Of a stretch of 64,000 nucleotides of DNA, positions 7,024-16,109 are shown in pieces. The position numbers and the translations under genes are program-made. Position 1 is the stretch's first letter. Each line of letters opens with the position of its first letter. Below the pieces are notes generated by a model. It did no database searches. It had not been told where the DNA came from and saw only the letters and a program-made list of their open reading frames with translations. This stretch comes from RGIG5612 sp045599965 (GTDB taxonomy: Bacteria > Bacillota > Clostridia > Lachnospirales > Lachnospiraceae), in contig JAZRXA010000042.1 in the NCBI GenBank assembly GCA_045599965.1, positions 1 through 64,000 of the forward strand, read 5' to 3'.

Positions 7024-7707
7024 ATGATTAGATTAGATAACGTAACAAAAACTTACGGCGACGGAAAGAGCAAGGCTTTAGATAATATAAGTCTTCATAT
7101 CCATCCAGGCGAGTTTGTTTTTATTGTTGGTGACTCTGGTGCCGGCAAAAGTACACTCTTTAAGTTATTAATTAAAGAATTACAACCTACATCGGGTGAG
7201 ATATATGTTAATGGAAATTGTGTTACACATTTAAGAAGATCAAAAATTCCTAAATTAAGAAGAGATATTGGAGTTGTATTCCAAGACTTTAGACTCCTTA
7301 AAGATAGAAATGTTTATGAAAACATTGCTTTCGCACAAAGAGCTATCTCGGTAGCTCCACAAAAAATTAAAAAGAACGTTGCCTCAGTTTTAACACTTGC
7401 AGGCATTTCTGAAAAATATAAAGCATTTCCAGATCAACTTTCTGGTGGTGAGAAACAAAGAGTTGCTCTTGCTAGAGCATTAGTTAATAGACCTAAGGTA
7501 CTTTTAGCAGACGAGCCTACAGGTAACTTAGATCCTACTAACACTCAAATAATTATGGATTTACTTGAAGAAGTAAATAGAAGAGGAACAACTGTTATAG
7601 TTGTTACTCATAACCATGAAATTGTACGTTCTATGAACAAACGTGTTATTAATCTTAAGAACGGTATGATAGTAAATGATATTAGACAAGGAGGAATTGC
7701 GCATTGA
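7024..7707 (+). CDS. ftsE: Cell division ATP-binding protein FtsE
   Basis: 227 residues, the usual FtsE length. Walker A is GDSGAGKST (about residue 36), the Q-loop is in VVFQDFRLL, the signature is LSGGEKQRVALARAL, and Walker B is VLLADEPTGNLDP. Family knowledge: FtsE powers FtsX to activate a periplasmic or extracellular peptidoglycan hydrolase at the septum. The stop overlaps the TTG start of ftsX, which means translational coupling. The site GGAGGA precedes the ATG. Confidence 0.97.
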   Translation: MIRLDNVTKTYGDGKSKALDNISLHIHPGEFVFIVGDSGAGKSTLFKLLIKELQPTSGEIYVNGNCVTHLRRSKIPKLRRDIGVVFQDFRLLKDRNVYENIAFAQRAISVAPQKIKKNVASVLTLAGISEKYKAFPDQLSGGEKQRVALARALVNRPKVLLADEPTGNLDPTNTQIIMDLLEEVNRRGTTVIVVTHNHEIVRSMNKRVINLKNGMIVNDIRQGGIAH

Positions 7708-8615
7708 ACAAATCAGGAACATTCCTCTATTGTCTCGGACAAGGATTTAAGGGAATAAAAAGAAATAAAATTTTCTTTGTTGCTTCGGTAGCAACTATTG
7801 CGGCTTGTATTTTTATGTTAGGCTTGCTCCTTTCCGTAATCATGAACATTAACTACGTAATTAAAGAAGCTCAAGATTCTGTTTGTATAACAATCTTTTT
7901 TGAACAAGATTTAGAGACATCTGAAATAAGAAAGATTGGAAAAAGAATTGAAGGCTGGGAACAAGTTTCGCATGTTGAATTTACTTCTGCTGAAGAAGCA
8001 TGGGAAAGTTTTAAGAAAGACTACTTTGCAGAAAATCCTGATTTAGCTTTAGGTTTTGCTGACGATAACCCGCTTGCAAAATCCGCATCTTATGCGATTT
8101 ATTTAAAAAATATTTCGGATCAGTCTACGGTCGTTACGATGCTGAAAAATATTGAAGGTATAAGACAGGTTAATAAATCAGATATTACTGCTAACGCACT
8201 TTCTGATGTTGGAAAGATTGCCGGAATTGCATCAATAGCAATTATTTTAGTTTTGCTTGCAGTTTCGATTTTCCTCATTACAAATACTATTACGACTGGT
8301 ATAACGGTGCGTGCGGATGAAATTAAAATTATGAAATATGTTGGCGCAACGGATTTCTTCGTTAAGTCTCCTTTCGTTTTCGAAGGAATTATAATTGGAA
8401 TTATCGGAGCGATTGTGCCTCTTATTGTATTGTTCTTCTTATATAGAGCAGCGATGGGATATGTTATGGAACAACTTCATACTTTTGCTAGTTCCTTTAG
8501 TTTCCTTCCATTAGGAACAGTATTCCAAATTCTTGTTCCGGTTGCAATTATACTTGGAGCTGGTATTGGTTTTATAGGAAGTACTATTGCTACTAATAAG
8601 TACATTAAGGTTTGA
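7704..8615 (+). CDS. ftsX: Cell division protein FtsX (permease-like)
   Basis: 303 residues with the FtsX topology: a first membrane helix near residues 23-47, a large extracellular loop (about 50-165), then three helices. The start is TTG at 7704, preceded by AAGGAGG, and it overlaps the ftsE stop. The motif ITTGITVRADEIKIMKYVGA after the second helix is characteristic. The loop binds the partner hydrolase in characterised systems; the likely partner here is the M23 coiled-coil protein two genes downstream. Confidence 0.96.
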   Translation: MNKSGTFLYCLGQGFKGIKRNKIFFVASVATIAACIFMLGLLLSVIMNINYVIKEAQDSVCITIFFEQDLETSEIRKIGKRIEGWEQVSHVEFTSAEEAWESFKKDYFAENPDLALGFADDNPLAKSASYAIYLKNISDQSTVVTMLKNIEGIRQVNKSDITANALSDVGKIAGIASIAIILVLLAVSIFLITNTITTGITVRADEIKIMKYVGATDFFVKSPFVFEGIIIGIIGAIVPLIVLFFLYRAAMGYVMEQLHTFASSFSFLPLGTVFQILVPVAIILGAGIGFIGSTIATNKYIKV

Positions 8616-8618
8616 TAA

Positions 8619-9875
8619 ATGGATTACTTTACTAATGAACTCGACAGCGAGATAGAAAACGAAATATTAAACGCGGATAATGAACCACCTAAAAAGAAAG
8701 AACCAAAAAATAAATTTGGATTAGGTGTTCTTGTTGGAATTATTATTTCGATTGCAGTTGCATTACTTTGCGTTGTAGCTGTCGTAATAATTAGACAAAG
8801 TACTGTTATAGAAATTAGTTATAAAGATAAAGTAAATATGATCATGAATTACTTAGATAAATACTTTCTTTATGACTTTGATGAATCAGCTATAGAAGAT
8901 GGCATTGCAAAAGGCTTTTTAGAAGGTCTTGGCGATAAATATGCTACTTATTATACAAAAGAAGAGTTCGATAAACTTATGGAAGATACGGAAGGAAATT
9001 ATTCTGGAATCGGAGTTAGTGTAACCCAATTGTCAGATGGTTCGTATCAAGTATATAAGGTGTTTGATAATACGCCTGCTAAAGAAGTTGGAATTCAAGC
9101 GAAGGACTTATTGATTTCTGCTGACGGAGTAACAAGTTTTGAAGACTTAGATGCTTTAGTAGATGTTGTTAGAGGTGAACCGGGAACCTTCGTCGAGATA
9201 GAAGTTAAGCGTGGCAATCAGGTCTTAAAGTTCACTGTTGAAAGAAGAGAACTAGAAGCTGAAACAGTTTCTTATAAAATGCTTTCTGGTGGTATTGGTT
9301 ATATCCAAATTACACAGTTCGAGGCACCAACTGATGAGCAGTTTAACGCTGCTATAAGTGCATTACTTGGCCAGGGCATGAATAAAGTCATCATTGATTT
9401 AAGAGATAATCCTGGTGGCGAATACGATACGGTTGTTGCTATGGCTGATAGTATTTTACCTAAGGGTAAAATTCTAACAACCAAAGATAAAAACAATAAA
9501 GAAAAAATAGAGACCTCAGATGATAAGCACCAATTAAAAATCCCGATGGTTGTGCTTGTGAACGGCAATTCTGCAAGCGCGTCTGAACTATTCACGGGAG
9601 CTATTCAAGATTATGGTTGGGCTACTATAGTAGGTACTCAAACATTTGGTAAAGGAATTGTTCAAAGCATATTTAGATTACCAGATGGATCTGGAATGAA
9701 ATTTACAACTGAACAATATTTCACTCCTAAGGGAAGAGATATAAACGGAGTCGGCATTACTCCAGACGTTGTAATTGATATTCCAGAAGACGCTTATAAA
9801 GATGGACTTGTTACAGAGGATGAAGACACACAGTTACAAAAGGCAATTGAGATTCTTAACGAATCGGCAAATTAA
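8619..9875 (+). CDS. S41 family C-terminal processing protease (CtpA-like)
   Basis: 418 residues. A cytosolic N-terminal stretch rich in Lys/Pro is followed by one membrane helix (about 33-58), a PDZ domain (about 110-200) and the S41 catalytic domain. The Ser-Lys dyad is visible in VNGNSASASELF and TFGKGIVQ, and the DLRDNPGG element is present. It starts three bases after ftsX in the same operon. Proteases of this kind trim or degrade cell-wall hydrolases, so processing of the neighbouring M23 enzyme is a reasonable inference. Confidence 0.95.
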   Translation: MDYFTNELDSEIENEILNADNEPPKKKEPKNKFGLGVLVGIIISIAVALLCVVAVVIIRQSTVIEISYKDKVNMIMNYLDKYFLYDFDESAIEDGIAKGFLEGLGDKYATYYTKEEFDKLMEDTEGNYSGIGVSVTQLSDGSYQVYKVFDNTPAKEVGIQAKDLLISADGVTSFEDLDALVDVVRGEPGTFVEIEVKRGNQVLKFTVERRELEAETVSYKMLSGGIGYIQITQFEAPTDEQFNAAISALLGQGMNKVIIDLRDNPGGEYDTVVAMADSILPKGKILTTKDKNNKEKIETSDDKHQLKIPMVVLVNGNSASASELFTGAIQDYGWATIVGTQTFGKGIVQSIFRLPDGSGMKFTTEQYFTPKGRDINGVGITPDVVIDIPEDAYKDGLVTEDEDTQLQKAIEILNESAN

Positions 9876-9889
9876 GCAAAGGCGGAATT

Positions 9890-11083
9890 ATGAAAAGAAT
9901 ATTCAGAATTGTGGGTGTAATCCTAACGATTGCATTTGCTTTGGTTTTCATTACTCCGGATGTAAAAGGTGATGAATTATCCGATGCAAAAGCACGTCGT
10001 AACGAGATTCAAGCAGACCTCCAAAATAGCGAGGCAATTCTAAAAGAATTAAAAAACAATGTTGCAAACGCAAAACAGGCGGTTGCAAAGATTGATGCTC
10101 AGATAGCCGAGGTTCAGGCAATAATCGATGGATATCAAGCACAATCAGATGAAAAACAAGAAAAAATCGATAAGCTTCAAAAGCAAATCGATGAAAAACA
10201 AAAGGACATTGATAGAGAATACGAGAATATGAAACTTCGTATCCAGTTCCTCTATGAGAACATGGGTAATTCATATCTCGAAGCGTTCTTCTCATCAGAT
10301 TCTTTTGCTGATGCACTTAATAGAATTCAGTACTTATTAGAGCTCAACAATTATGACCGTGCTGAAATGAATAAGCTTAAAGAAATGCAAGCTTATATTA
10401 AGAGAGAGCAAGAGAAAGTTAAAAAAGAGCAAGAAGCAATCTTAGAACTTAAGGCTGCACAAGATGATCAATTGGCAGTTCTTGATGAGATTTTAGCTGT
10501 TAAGGCTGAAGCATTAGGTGATGCTCTTGATGAAGAAACTAAACAAAGAGAAGAAAATGAAGCTCTGGAAGCATTGCTTAAGGAAGTTAAACAAGAAATC
10601 CTTAAGATGACAGCTAGCTACGACCAAGCTAGCGGTGGATACGTTCCTACTGCAGGTTCATTCCTTTGGCCAGTTGCTAGCCCTTATGGACCAAACTATA
10701 TTACTTCACCATACGGATATAGATCTGATCCTTGGGGAAGTGGTGCAGTTCAATTCCATAATGGTATTGATATTGGTGCTCCAGGTGGAACTAAGATATA
10801 CGCAGTTGATGACGGCCAGGTCGTTATTTCACAAGACGGAGCCGGAGCATGTGGTAACTATACTGTTATTTACCATGGTGGTGGAATATATACTGAATAT
10901 ATGCACCAGTCACGTAGAGCGGTTTCTGTTGGACAGTACGTAAGCCAAGGTGATGTTATTGGATATGTTGGTACAACAGGAAACTCGACGGGTAACCACT
11001 TGCATTTTGGCGTAATGTATAACCACTACGGAGTTAGTGGTGGAAGCCGTGTAGACCCAGGCACATACCTTGGACTTTATTAA
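9890..11083 (+). CDS. Peptidoglycan hydrolase with coiled coil and M23 domain (EnvC/PcsB-like arrangement)
   Basis: 397 residues. A signal peptide (about 1-27, LTIAFALVFITPDVKG) is followed by a long coiled coil (about 28-235, rich in Gln/Lys/Glu) and a C-terminal M23 LytM domain. Zinc ligands appear in FHNGIDIG, in YMHQS and in GNHLHFGV, so the active site looks complete. This is the coiled-coil effector expected for FtsEX: the coiled coil binds FtsX and the M23 domain cuts peptide cross-links. It ends 20 bases before the convergent engB with no visible terminator between them. Confidence 0.94.
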   Translation: MKRIFRIVGVILTIAFALVFITPDVKGDELSDAKARRNEIQADLQNSEAILKELKNNVANAKQAVAKIDAQIAEVQAIIDGYQAQSDEKQEKIDKLQKQIDEKQKDIDREYENMKLRIQFLYENMGNSYLEAFFSSDSFADALNRIQYLLELNNYDRAEMNKLKEMQAYIKREQEKVKKEQEAILELKAAQDDQLAVLDEILAVKAEALGDALDEETKQREENEALEALLKEVKQEILKMTASYDQASGGYVPTAGSFLWPVASPYGPNYITSPYGYRSDPWGSGAVQFHNGIDIGAPGGTKIYAVDDGQVVISQDGAGACGNYTVIYHGGGIYTEYMHQSRRAVSVGQYVSQGDVIGYVGTTGNSTGNHLHFGVMYNHYGVSGGSRVDPGTYLGLY

Positions 11084-11103
11084 GCCGATTCTTTTGTAAT
11101 AGA

Positions 11104-11682
11104 TTAAATATAAGATTCGATCTTTTTCCAAACATCTTCAAAGCCTTGCTTTGTTTCAGATGAAAAAGGAAGAATATCACCATCAATTATTCCGAGGCCA
11201 GTTTTGATAAGCTTAAGTTGCTTAGCAAGCTGGCTTCGTTTTATTTTGTCAGCCTTTGTTGCTATAACAACAGGAGTAAAATTATTTGCAACAATCCAAT
11301 CATACATTTGCTTATCATGTGCCTTCACTTCATGACGGATATCAATTAAAAGAAAGATAACTTTTAATTGCTTCGAAGTATGAAGATATTTTTCAATCAT
11401 TTCTCCCCATTTTGCCTGCTCAGCCATAGAAACCTTCGCATAGCCATATCCTGGAAGATCAACGAAATAAAAAGATTTATTTATATTATAGAAATTGATT
11501 GTTTGAGTTTTGCCTGGCTGGCTAGATGTACGAGCCAAGGCTTTACGATTTAATAAAGCGTTGATTAAAGAAGACTTGCCAACATTTGATTTGCCAGCAA
11601 ATGCTATTTCCGGCAATGCATTAACAGGAAGCTTGCTTGTCGGTCCACATACAGTTTCTAAATCAGCACTTTTGATTATCAT
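11104..11682 (-). CDS. engB: Ribosome biogenesis GTPase YsxC/EngB
   Basis: 192 residues, normal for the family. G1 GKSNVGKSSL, G2 region SQPGKTQTINFY, G3 DLPGYGYA, G4 TKAD and G5 SSE are all present. YsxC/EngB acts in assembly of the 50S subunit in the cytoplasm. It begins one base after the stop of the DUF4364 gene, so the two are one transcript. No separate strong ribosome binding site is seen, which suggests coupled translation. Confidence 0.96.
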   Translation of the reverse strand: MIIKSADLETVCGPTSKLPVNALPEIAFAGKSNVGKSSLINALLNRKALARTSSQPGKTQTINFYNINKSFYFVDLPGYGYAKVSMAEQAKWGEMIEKYLHTSKQLKVIFLLIDIRHEVKAHDKQMYDWIVANNFTPVVIATKADKIKRSQLAKQLKLIKTGLGIIDGDILPFSSETKQGFEDVWKKIESYI

Positions 11683-11683
11683 A

Positions 11684-12199
11684 TTATTGAAGAAGAGTTT
11701 TCATTATTGTTGCATATATATCTTCTGAATAGCCGTCCCAGTTAGAACAAATCCTTGAGGCTTCTTCCTCGCTCGGTACAGCTATATTAAGTTCATAGAG
11801 TAGAGATTTCCCTTCCATGATTTGGCAGTGTGCAATATAGTCGCCGTTTGTGTGCTTGTAATAATCTGCAACAGTGCCAACTTCATTTTTAAGAGTATAC
11901 TTATGTTCATCAAGATATGTAGTGATATCTTCTAAGGCACCCTTAGGAATTTGGTTCTTGAAGAATGTAAGTGATTCATATCCCTCAGGAGTAATACTAT
12001 AGTAAGAAGTATTTCTTATTGTGACCATCTCAACAAAACCAGACTCAACAAGCTCTGAGAGTGTTTGCTGGATGTTAAAATAGTCTGTATATTCTTTCTC
12101 AATAAAAAAACTAAACAGCTGTGCATTGGTAAGCTGCGAGTCTAATTTGTTGAGCATATACAAAATCATTAACTTATAAATAGTATTTGAATCTGTCAT
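11684..12199 (-). CDS. DUF4364 family protein
   Basis: 171 residues. The N-terminal 70 residues look like a winged helix (TNAQLFSFFIEKEYTDYFNIQQTLSEL then YYSITPEGYESL), and the C-terminal part contains YIAHCQIMEGKSLLYELNIAVPSEEEA, typical of DUF4364. The family is restricted to Firmicutes and its function is not established; DNA binding is inferred from the fold. A GGAGA site supports the start. It shares a divergent promoter region with rho and runs into engB. Confidence 0.88.
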   Translation of the reverse strand: MTDSNTIYKLMILYMLNKLDSQLTNAQLFSFFIEKEYTDYFNIQQTLSELVESGFVEMVTIRNTSYYSITPEGYESLTFFKNQIPKGALEDITTYLDEHKYTLKNEVGTVADYYKHTNGDYIAHCQIMEGKSLLYELNIAVPSEEEASRICSNWDGYSEDIYATIMKTLLQ

Positions 12200-12250
12200 A
12201 AATATAATTCTCCGTAAAGAGAGGGGTTTTTATAGATTATCACATAAAAC

Positions 12251-12279
12251 TTGCATTTTCAAACGTTTTTATATATAAT
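12251..12279 (+). promoter_or_regulatory. Promoter of rho
   Basis: TTGCAT (12251-12256), a 17-base spacer, TATAAT (12274-12279). This predicts a 5' leader of about 115 bases before the rho start at 12400. No obvious terminator lies in the leader. Confidence 0.8.
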
Positions 12280-12399
12280 ACGACCATCAGAAATTCTTAG
12301 ATTCTTAAGTTTCGTACAAATCCCATAGAATTATGAATTGAAAATTTTACCCGTAACGATAGTTGTTTGGACATGTTTTGTTTTTTGAAAGGAAATTTT

Positions 12400-13713
12400 A
12401 TGAAAAGAGAACAATTAGAAACCGTTGCACTTGCACAACTTAAAGACATTGCAAAGGAACAATTTGGTATCAAAGGCATTACCTCAATGAAAAAAGCCGA
12501 TTTAATTGACGCTATTATGCAAGCTTCTGAGGAGAAGATTCGCGAAGAAGAAGGCGGAATCACTAAAGAAGAAGAGGAAAAACTTGATTCAGGTATAGTA
12601 GCTAATGGTATTTTAGAAGTTTTACCAGATGGATATGGCTTTATTAGATGTGAAAATTATTTACCTGGAGAAGATGACGTTTATGTTTCTCCATCACAAA
12701 TAAAGCGTTTCAATCTTAAAACAGGTGATATCTTAACTGGAAAAGTAAGAATTAAAACACAAAATGAAAAGTTTGGAGCACTTCTTAGACTTGATAGAAT
12801 TAATGGACTCTTACCTAGTGAAGCTGCAAGCCGCAAAAACTTTGAAAATCTTACACCTATTTTCCCAGATGAAAGATTAAAACTTGAAACAAGCGAAAAG
12901 AATGTTGCTATGAGAATCTTCGATCTTGTTTCTCCTATTGGTAAAGGCCAAAGAGGCATGATTGTATCTCCTCCTAAAGCCGGAAAAACTACACTTCTTA
13001 AAGCAGTTGCTCATTCAATTCAAAAAAACAATCCAGAAGTCCATATACTTATTCTTTTAATAGATGAAAGACCTGAAGAGGTTACAGATATGAAGGAAGG
13101 GGTTGTTGGAGATAACGTTGAAGTTATCTATTCAACTTTTGACGAGCTTCCAGACCACCACAAGAGAGTTTCAGAAATGGTTATCGAGCGTGCTAAAAGA
13201 TTAGTAGAGCACGGTGAAGATGTTGTAATTTTACTTGATAGTATTACTAGACTTGCAAGAGCTTACAACCTTTTAGTTCCTCCTAGCGGAAGAACTTTAT
13301 CTGGTGGTCTTGATCCAGCAGCTCTTCATATGCCAAAGAGATTTTTCGGCGCTGCTAGAAATATTAGAGAAGGCGGTAGCCTTACAATCTTAGCAACAGC
13401 CCTTGTAGACACAGGAAGTAAGATGGATGACGTTGTTTACGAAGAATTTAAGGGCACAGGTAATATGGAACTTATTCTTGATAGAAAACTTCAAGAAAAG
13501 AGAATATTCCCAGCTATCGATATTGCTAAGTCTGGAACTAGAAGAGAAGATCTTTTACTTAATATAGAAGAGCAAGAAGCTGTATATATTATAAGAAAAG
13601 CAACAGGTGGCTTAAGAGCCGAAGAATGCACAGAAAAAATCCTTGATTTGTTTGCAAAGACTCACTCAAATGAAGAGTTTGTAAGCATGATTAGGAAGAT
13701 TAAATTAGTGTAA
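12400..13713 (+). CDS. rho: Transcription termination factor Rho
   Basis: 437 residues from the ATG at 12400, which has GAAAGGAAA before it; upstream in-frame starts lack such a site. The N-terminal SAP-like helical domain (about 1-45) has a short acidic linker, followed by the cold-shock RNA-binding domain (about 60-135, GILEVLPDGYGFIR). The ATPase carries PPKAGKTT (Walker A), DERPEEVTD, LLDSITRLARAYN (Walker B) and the GGSLTILATAL segment. There is no large inserted domain. Rho unwinds RNA to end transcription. It heads the conserved rho-rpmE-DUF1385-prmC-prfA order. Confidence 0.98.
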   Translation: MKREQLETVALAQLKDIAKEQFGIKGITSMKKADLIDAIMQASEEKIREEEGGITKEEEEKLDSGIVANGILEVLPDGYGFIRCENYLPGEDDVYVSPSQIKRFNLKTGDILTGKVRIKTQNEKFGALLRLDRINGLLPSEAASRKNFENLTPIFPDERLKLETSEKNVAMRIFDLVSPIGKGQRGMIVSPPKAGKTTLLKAVAHSIQKNNPEVHILILLIDERPEEVTDMKEGVVGDNVEVIYSTFDELPDHHKRVSEMVIERAKRLVEHGEDVVILLDSITRLARAYNLLVPPSGRTLSGGLDPAALHMPKRFFGAARNIREGGSLTILATALVDTGSKMDDVVYEEFKGTGNMELILDRKLQEKRIFPAIDIAKSGTRREDLLLNIEEQEAVYIIRKATGGLRAEECTEKILDLFAKTHSNEEFVSMIRKIKLV

Positions 13714-13732
13714 AAAGCCTATAATATTAGGG

Positions 13733-13761
13733 TTGCACGCAAAATTGTGCTGTGATACAAT
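13733..13761 (+). promoter_or_regulatory. Promoter of rpmE
   Basis: TTGCAC (13733-13738), a 17-base spacer, TACAAT (13756-13761). GCAC and GTGC around the spacer (13735-13738, 13747-13750) form a short inverted repeat. It gives a leader of about 60 bases. Confidence 0.7.
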
Positions 13762-13827
13762 ACTATGGCTGATTTATTAAAGATTCGAAGAGTTAAAAGT
13801 TTTTCGAACGGGAAAGAGGAGATAAAA

Positions 13828-14028
13828 ATGAGAGAAGAAATACAACCAAAATACTATGAAGCAACCGTTACATGTAACTGTGGAAACACTTTTACAACTG
13901 GTTCAACAAAGGAAGAAATCCACGTTGAAGTTTGCTCAAAATGCCATCCTTTCTATACAGGACAACAAAAAGCAGCTCAAGCACGTGGTCGTGTTGAAAT
14001 GTTCAACAAAAAATATAACATTAAATAG
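13828..14028 (+). CDS. rpmE: 50S ribosomal protein L31
   Basis: 66 residues starting at the ATG 13828, which is preceded by GAGGAGA; the longer frame from 13765 begins inside the leader. Zinc-type L31: CNC near residue 15 and CSKC near residue 36, plus the conserved HPFYTGQQK and the GRVEMFNKKY end. It belongs to the large ribosomal subunit. It has its own promoter and is closed by a hairpin at 14042. Confidence 0.97.
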   Translation: MREEIQPKYYEATVTCNCGNTFTTGSTKEEIHVEVCSKCHPFYTGQQKAAQARGRVEMFNKKYNIK

Positions 14029-14041
14029 CTTAAGATTAATT

Positions 14042-14092
14042 AGACCAGACAGTTTTCTTTTAGCGTGAAAAGAAATATAGCCTGGTCTTTTT
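14042..14092 (+). terminator. Terminator after rpmE
   Basis: AGACCAG (14042-14048) pairs with CTGGTCT (14082-14088) and is followed by TTTT. An internal pairing of TTTTCTTTT with GAAAAGAAA extends the stem. Confidence 0.85.
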
Positions 14093-14119
14093 ATATCTAT
14101 TTCTTTGGAAGGAAATCAA

Positions 14120-15253
14120 ATGAGAAATTCACATATTGGTGGTCAAGCAGTAATTGAGGGCGTTATGATGCGACATGGTGAAGATGTTGCTGTTGCTGTT
14201 AGAAGACCAGATGGAGAAATTGAAGTAGCAAAATCTAAATATGAGAATATAACAAGAAAGCATAAAATTTTAGGCTTTCCTATTATTAGAGGCGTTGTTG
14301 CATTTATTAATTCATTAGTTCTTGGAATTAGAACTCTTACTTATTCAGCAACGTTTTATGAAGACGATATTGAAAATGAAGAAGGTATAACGGATAGAGT
14401 TGTAGATGAAACATTCAAGTCTAAAGGCGAAAGCGCTGTTATGGTATTTACTATTGTTATCGCATTAGTTATCGCCGTTGCCTTATTTATTATTTTGCCA
14501 TACTTTATTTCAGAATTGATTTTGAAATATACGCATATAACTTCGGCTACTTTGTTAGCGCTTATTGAAGGATTTGTTAAACTTTTTATCTTTATTGCAT
14601 ACATTGCAGTAATTTCACAGATGAAAGATATTAAACGTACTTTTATGTACCATGGAGCTGAGCATAAATGTATTAACTGCTTAGAGGATGGCCATGTGCT
14701 TACAGTTAATAATGTTATGAGATGTTCTAAAGTACATCGCCGTTGCGGAACGAGTTTTATTGTTTTTGTTTTGGTATTAAGTATTATCCTTTTTATATTC
14801 ATAAGAGTAGATGAACTTTGGCTTAGACTTGTTGTTAGAATTTTACTTATTCCTGTAATTGCAGGATTATCTTTTGAGTTTATCCAGTGGGCAGGAAATT
14901 CTAATAGCTTTTTAGCTAAGCTTCTTATTGCACCGGGACTTTGGGTTCAGGCTATGACAACTAAAGAGCCAACTAGAGATATGGTTGAAGTTGCTATCGC
15001 GTCTGTAGATGCAGTTTTCGATTGGAGAGGTTATCTTACTGGAGAAAGAGTTAGCTCAGCAGAGGATATTGAAGAAGACTTTTTCGTTAGCGGAAGAGAT
15101 TTTGCCGAAGCTGAGGCAGAAATAAGAGCTCTTAATGATGGTGCTGATATACATGGAAGAAAGAGCATAAAAGATGTTGTAGCTCCATCCAAAGAATCAG
15201 AACAACCATCTGAGTATGGTAAGGCAGATAGAGATACAGTTTCCTGGCTATAA
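14120..15253 (+). CDS. DUF1385 family membrane protein
   Basis: 377 residues from ATG 14120, with GGAAGGA upstream. The family signature HIGGQAVIEGVMMRHG is at the very N-terminus. Several membrane helices follow (about 110-185 and 215-260), along with the conserved HGAEHKCINCLE and RCSKVHRRCGTSF segments, whose His and Cys residues suggest metal binding. The C-terminal 100 residues are cytosolic, acidic and variable. The biochemical role of DUF1385 is not established. The position between rpmE and prmC is conserved in Clostridia. Confidence 0.92.
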   Translation: MRNSHIGGQAVIEGVMMRHGEDVAVAVRRPDGEIEVAKSKYENITRKHKILGFPIIRGVVAFINSLVLGIRTLTYSATFYEDDIENEEGITDRVVDETFKSKGESAVMVFTIVIALVIAVALFIILPYFISELILKYTHITSATLLALIEGFVKLFIFIAYIAVISQMKDIKRTFMYHGAEHKCINCLEDGHVLTVNNVMRCSKVHRRCGTSFIVFVLVLSIILFIFIRVDELWLRLVVRILLIPVIAGLSFEFIQWAGNSNSFLAKLLIAPGLWVQAMTTKEPTRDMVEVAIASVDAVFDWRGYLTGERVSSAEDIEEDFFVSGRDFAEAEAEIRALNDGADIHGRKSIKDVVAPSKESEQPSEYGKADRDTVSWL

Positions 15254-15255
15254 AT

Positions 15256-16089
15256 ATGACATTTGAAAATGCAATAAACTTTGCAATTTATGAATTAGAA
15301 AAGGCAGGCATCGATGATGCAAAAATCGATGCTTTTCTTTTGCTTAAGGCTGCTACGGGGGTAGATAAAGCAAAGTATTATATATGCGCTAATGAAATGC
15401 TAAAAACTGATGAAGAAGAAAAGTTTTTAGCAATGATTAATAAAAGGGCGGCGCATGTCCCGGCCCAATATATTATTGGAAAAACTAACTTTATGGGATT
15501 TGATATTTATGTAAATTCAAATGTTTTAATCCCAAGACAAGATACTGAAAGCGTTGTTGAAGAAACGCTTAAGATTATTCCTAAAGGTGCAACTGTTTTA
15601 GACATGTGTACGGGAAGCGGGTGTATTGCGATTGCGCTTAAGAAATTAAGAGATGACTTAAATGTTTTTGCAGCAGATATTTCCGGCGAAGCTTTAGAGG
15701 TTGCAAAGAGAAATATTGATGAAAACAATCTAGATATTAAATTAATCGAAAGCGATTTATTTGAAAATATTAAAGACGATATGGTGTTCGATGTAATAAT
15801 TTCTAATCCGCCATATGTTACAAAAAGTGAGTACGAAGAACTTTTGCCAGAAGTTAAAGACTACGAACCAAAGATAGCTTTAACAGCAGGAGAAGATGGG
15901 TTAGATATTTATAAGAGGTTGATTCCTGCATCGAGAAAGTATCTAAAGGAAAATGGAATTCTTTCATTAGAAATTGGATGCAAGCAGGCGATAAGCGTTA
16001 GCAATATACTAAAGGAAAATAGTTTTCGCGAAATAAAGGTAAATAAAGATTTACCTGGTAAAGATAGAAATATAATTGCAATAAAATAA
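15256..16089 (+). CDS. prmC: Peptide chain release factor N5-glutamine methyltransferase
   Basis: 277 residues. A helical N-terminal substrate-binding domain is followed by PRQDTE, the SAM motif VLDMCTGSGCIAIAL and the catalytic NPPY in SNPPYVTKSEYEEL. PrmC methylates the GGQ glutamine of RF1 and RF2. The start lies two bases after the DUF1385 stop, and the target gene prfA follows directly. Confidence 0.97.
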   Translation: MTFENAINFAIYELEKAGIDDAKIDAFLLLKAATGVDKAKYYICANEMLKTDEEEKFLAMINKRAAHVPAQYIIGKTNFMGFDIYVNSNVLIPRQDTESVVEETLKIIPKGATVLDMCTGSGCIAIALKKLRDDLNVFAADISGEALEVAKRNIDENNLDIKLIESDLFENIKDDMVFDVIISNPPYVTKSEYEELLPEVKDYEPKIALTAGEDGLDIYKRLIPASRKYLKENGILSLEIGCKQAISVSNILKENSFREIKVNKDLPGKDRNIIAIK

Positions 16090-16109
16090 TTGCAAATTAA
16101 GGAGAAATA

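Noticed and set aside
12367..12399. Longer rho protein from the TTG at 12367
   Set aside because: There is no ribosome binding site for it, while ATG 12400 has GAAAGGAAA and starts the conserved domain.
13765..13827. Longer L31 protein from 13765
   Set aside because: The extra 21 residues fall in the predicted leader right at the transcription start; ATG 13828 has GAGGAGA.
14356..14802. Minus-strand ORFs within DUF1385 and other genes
   Set aside because: These frames lie fully inside well-supported genes, lack ribosome binding sites and have no recognisable domains; they are shadows.
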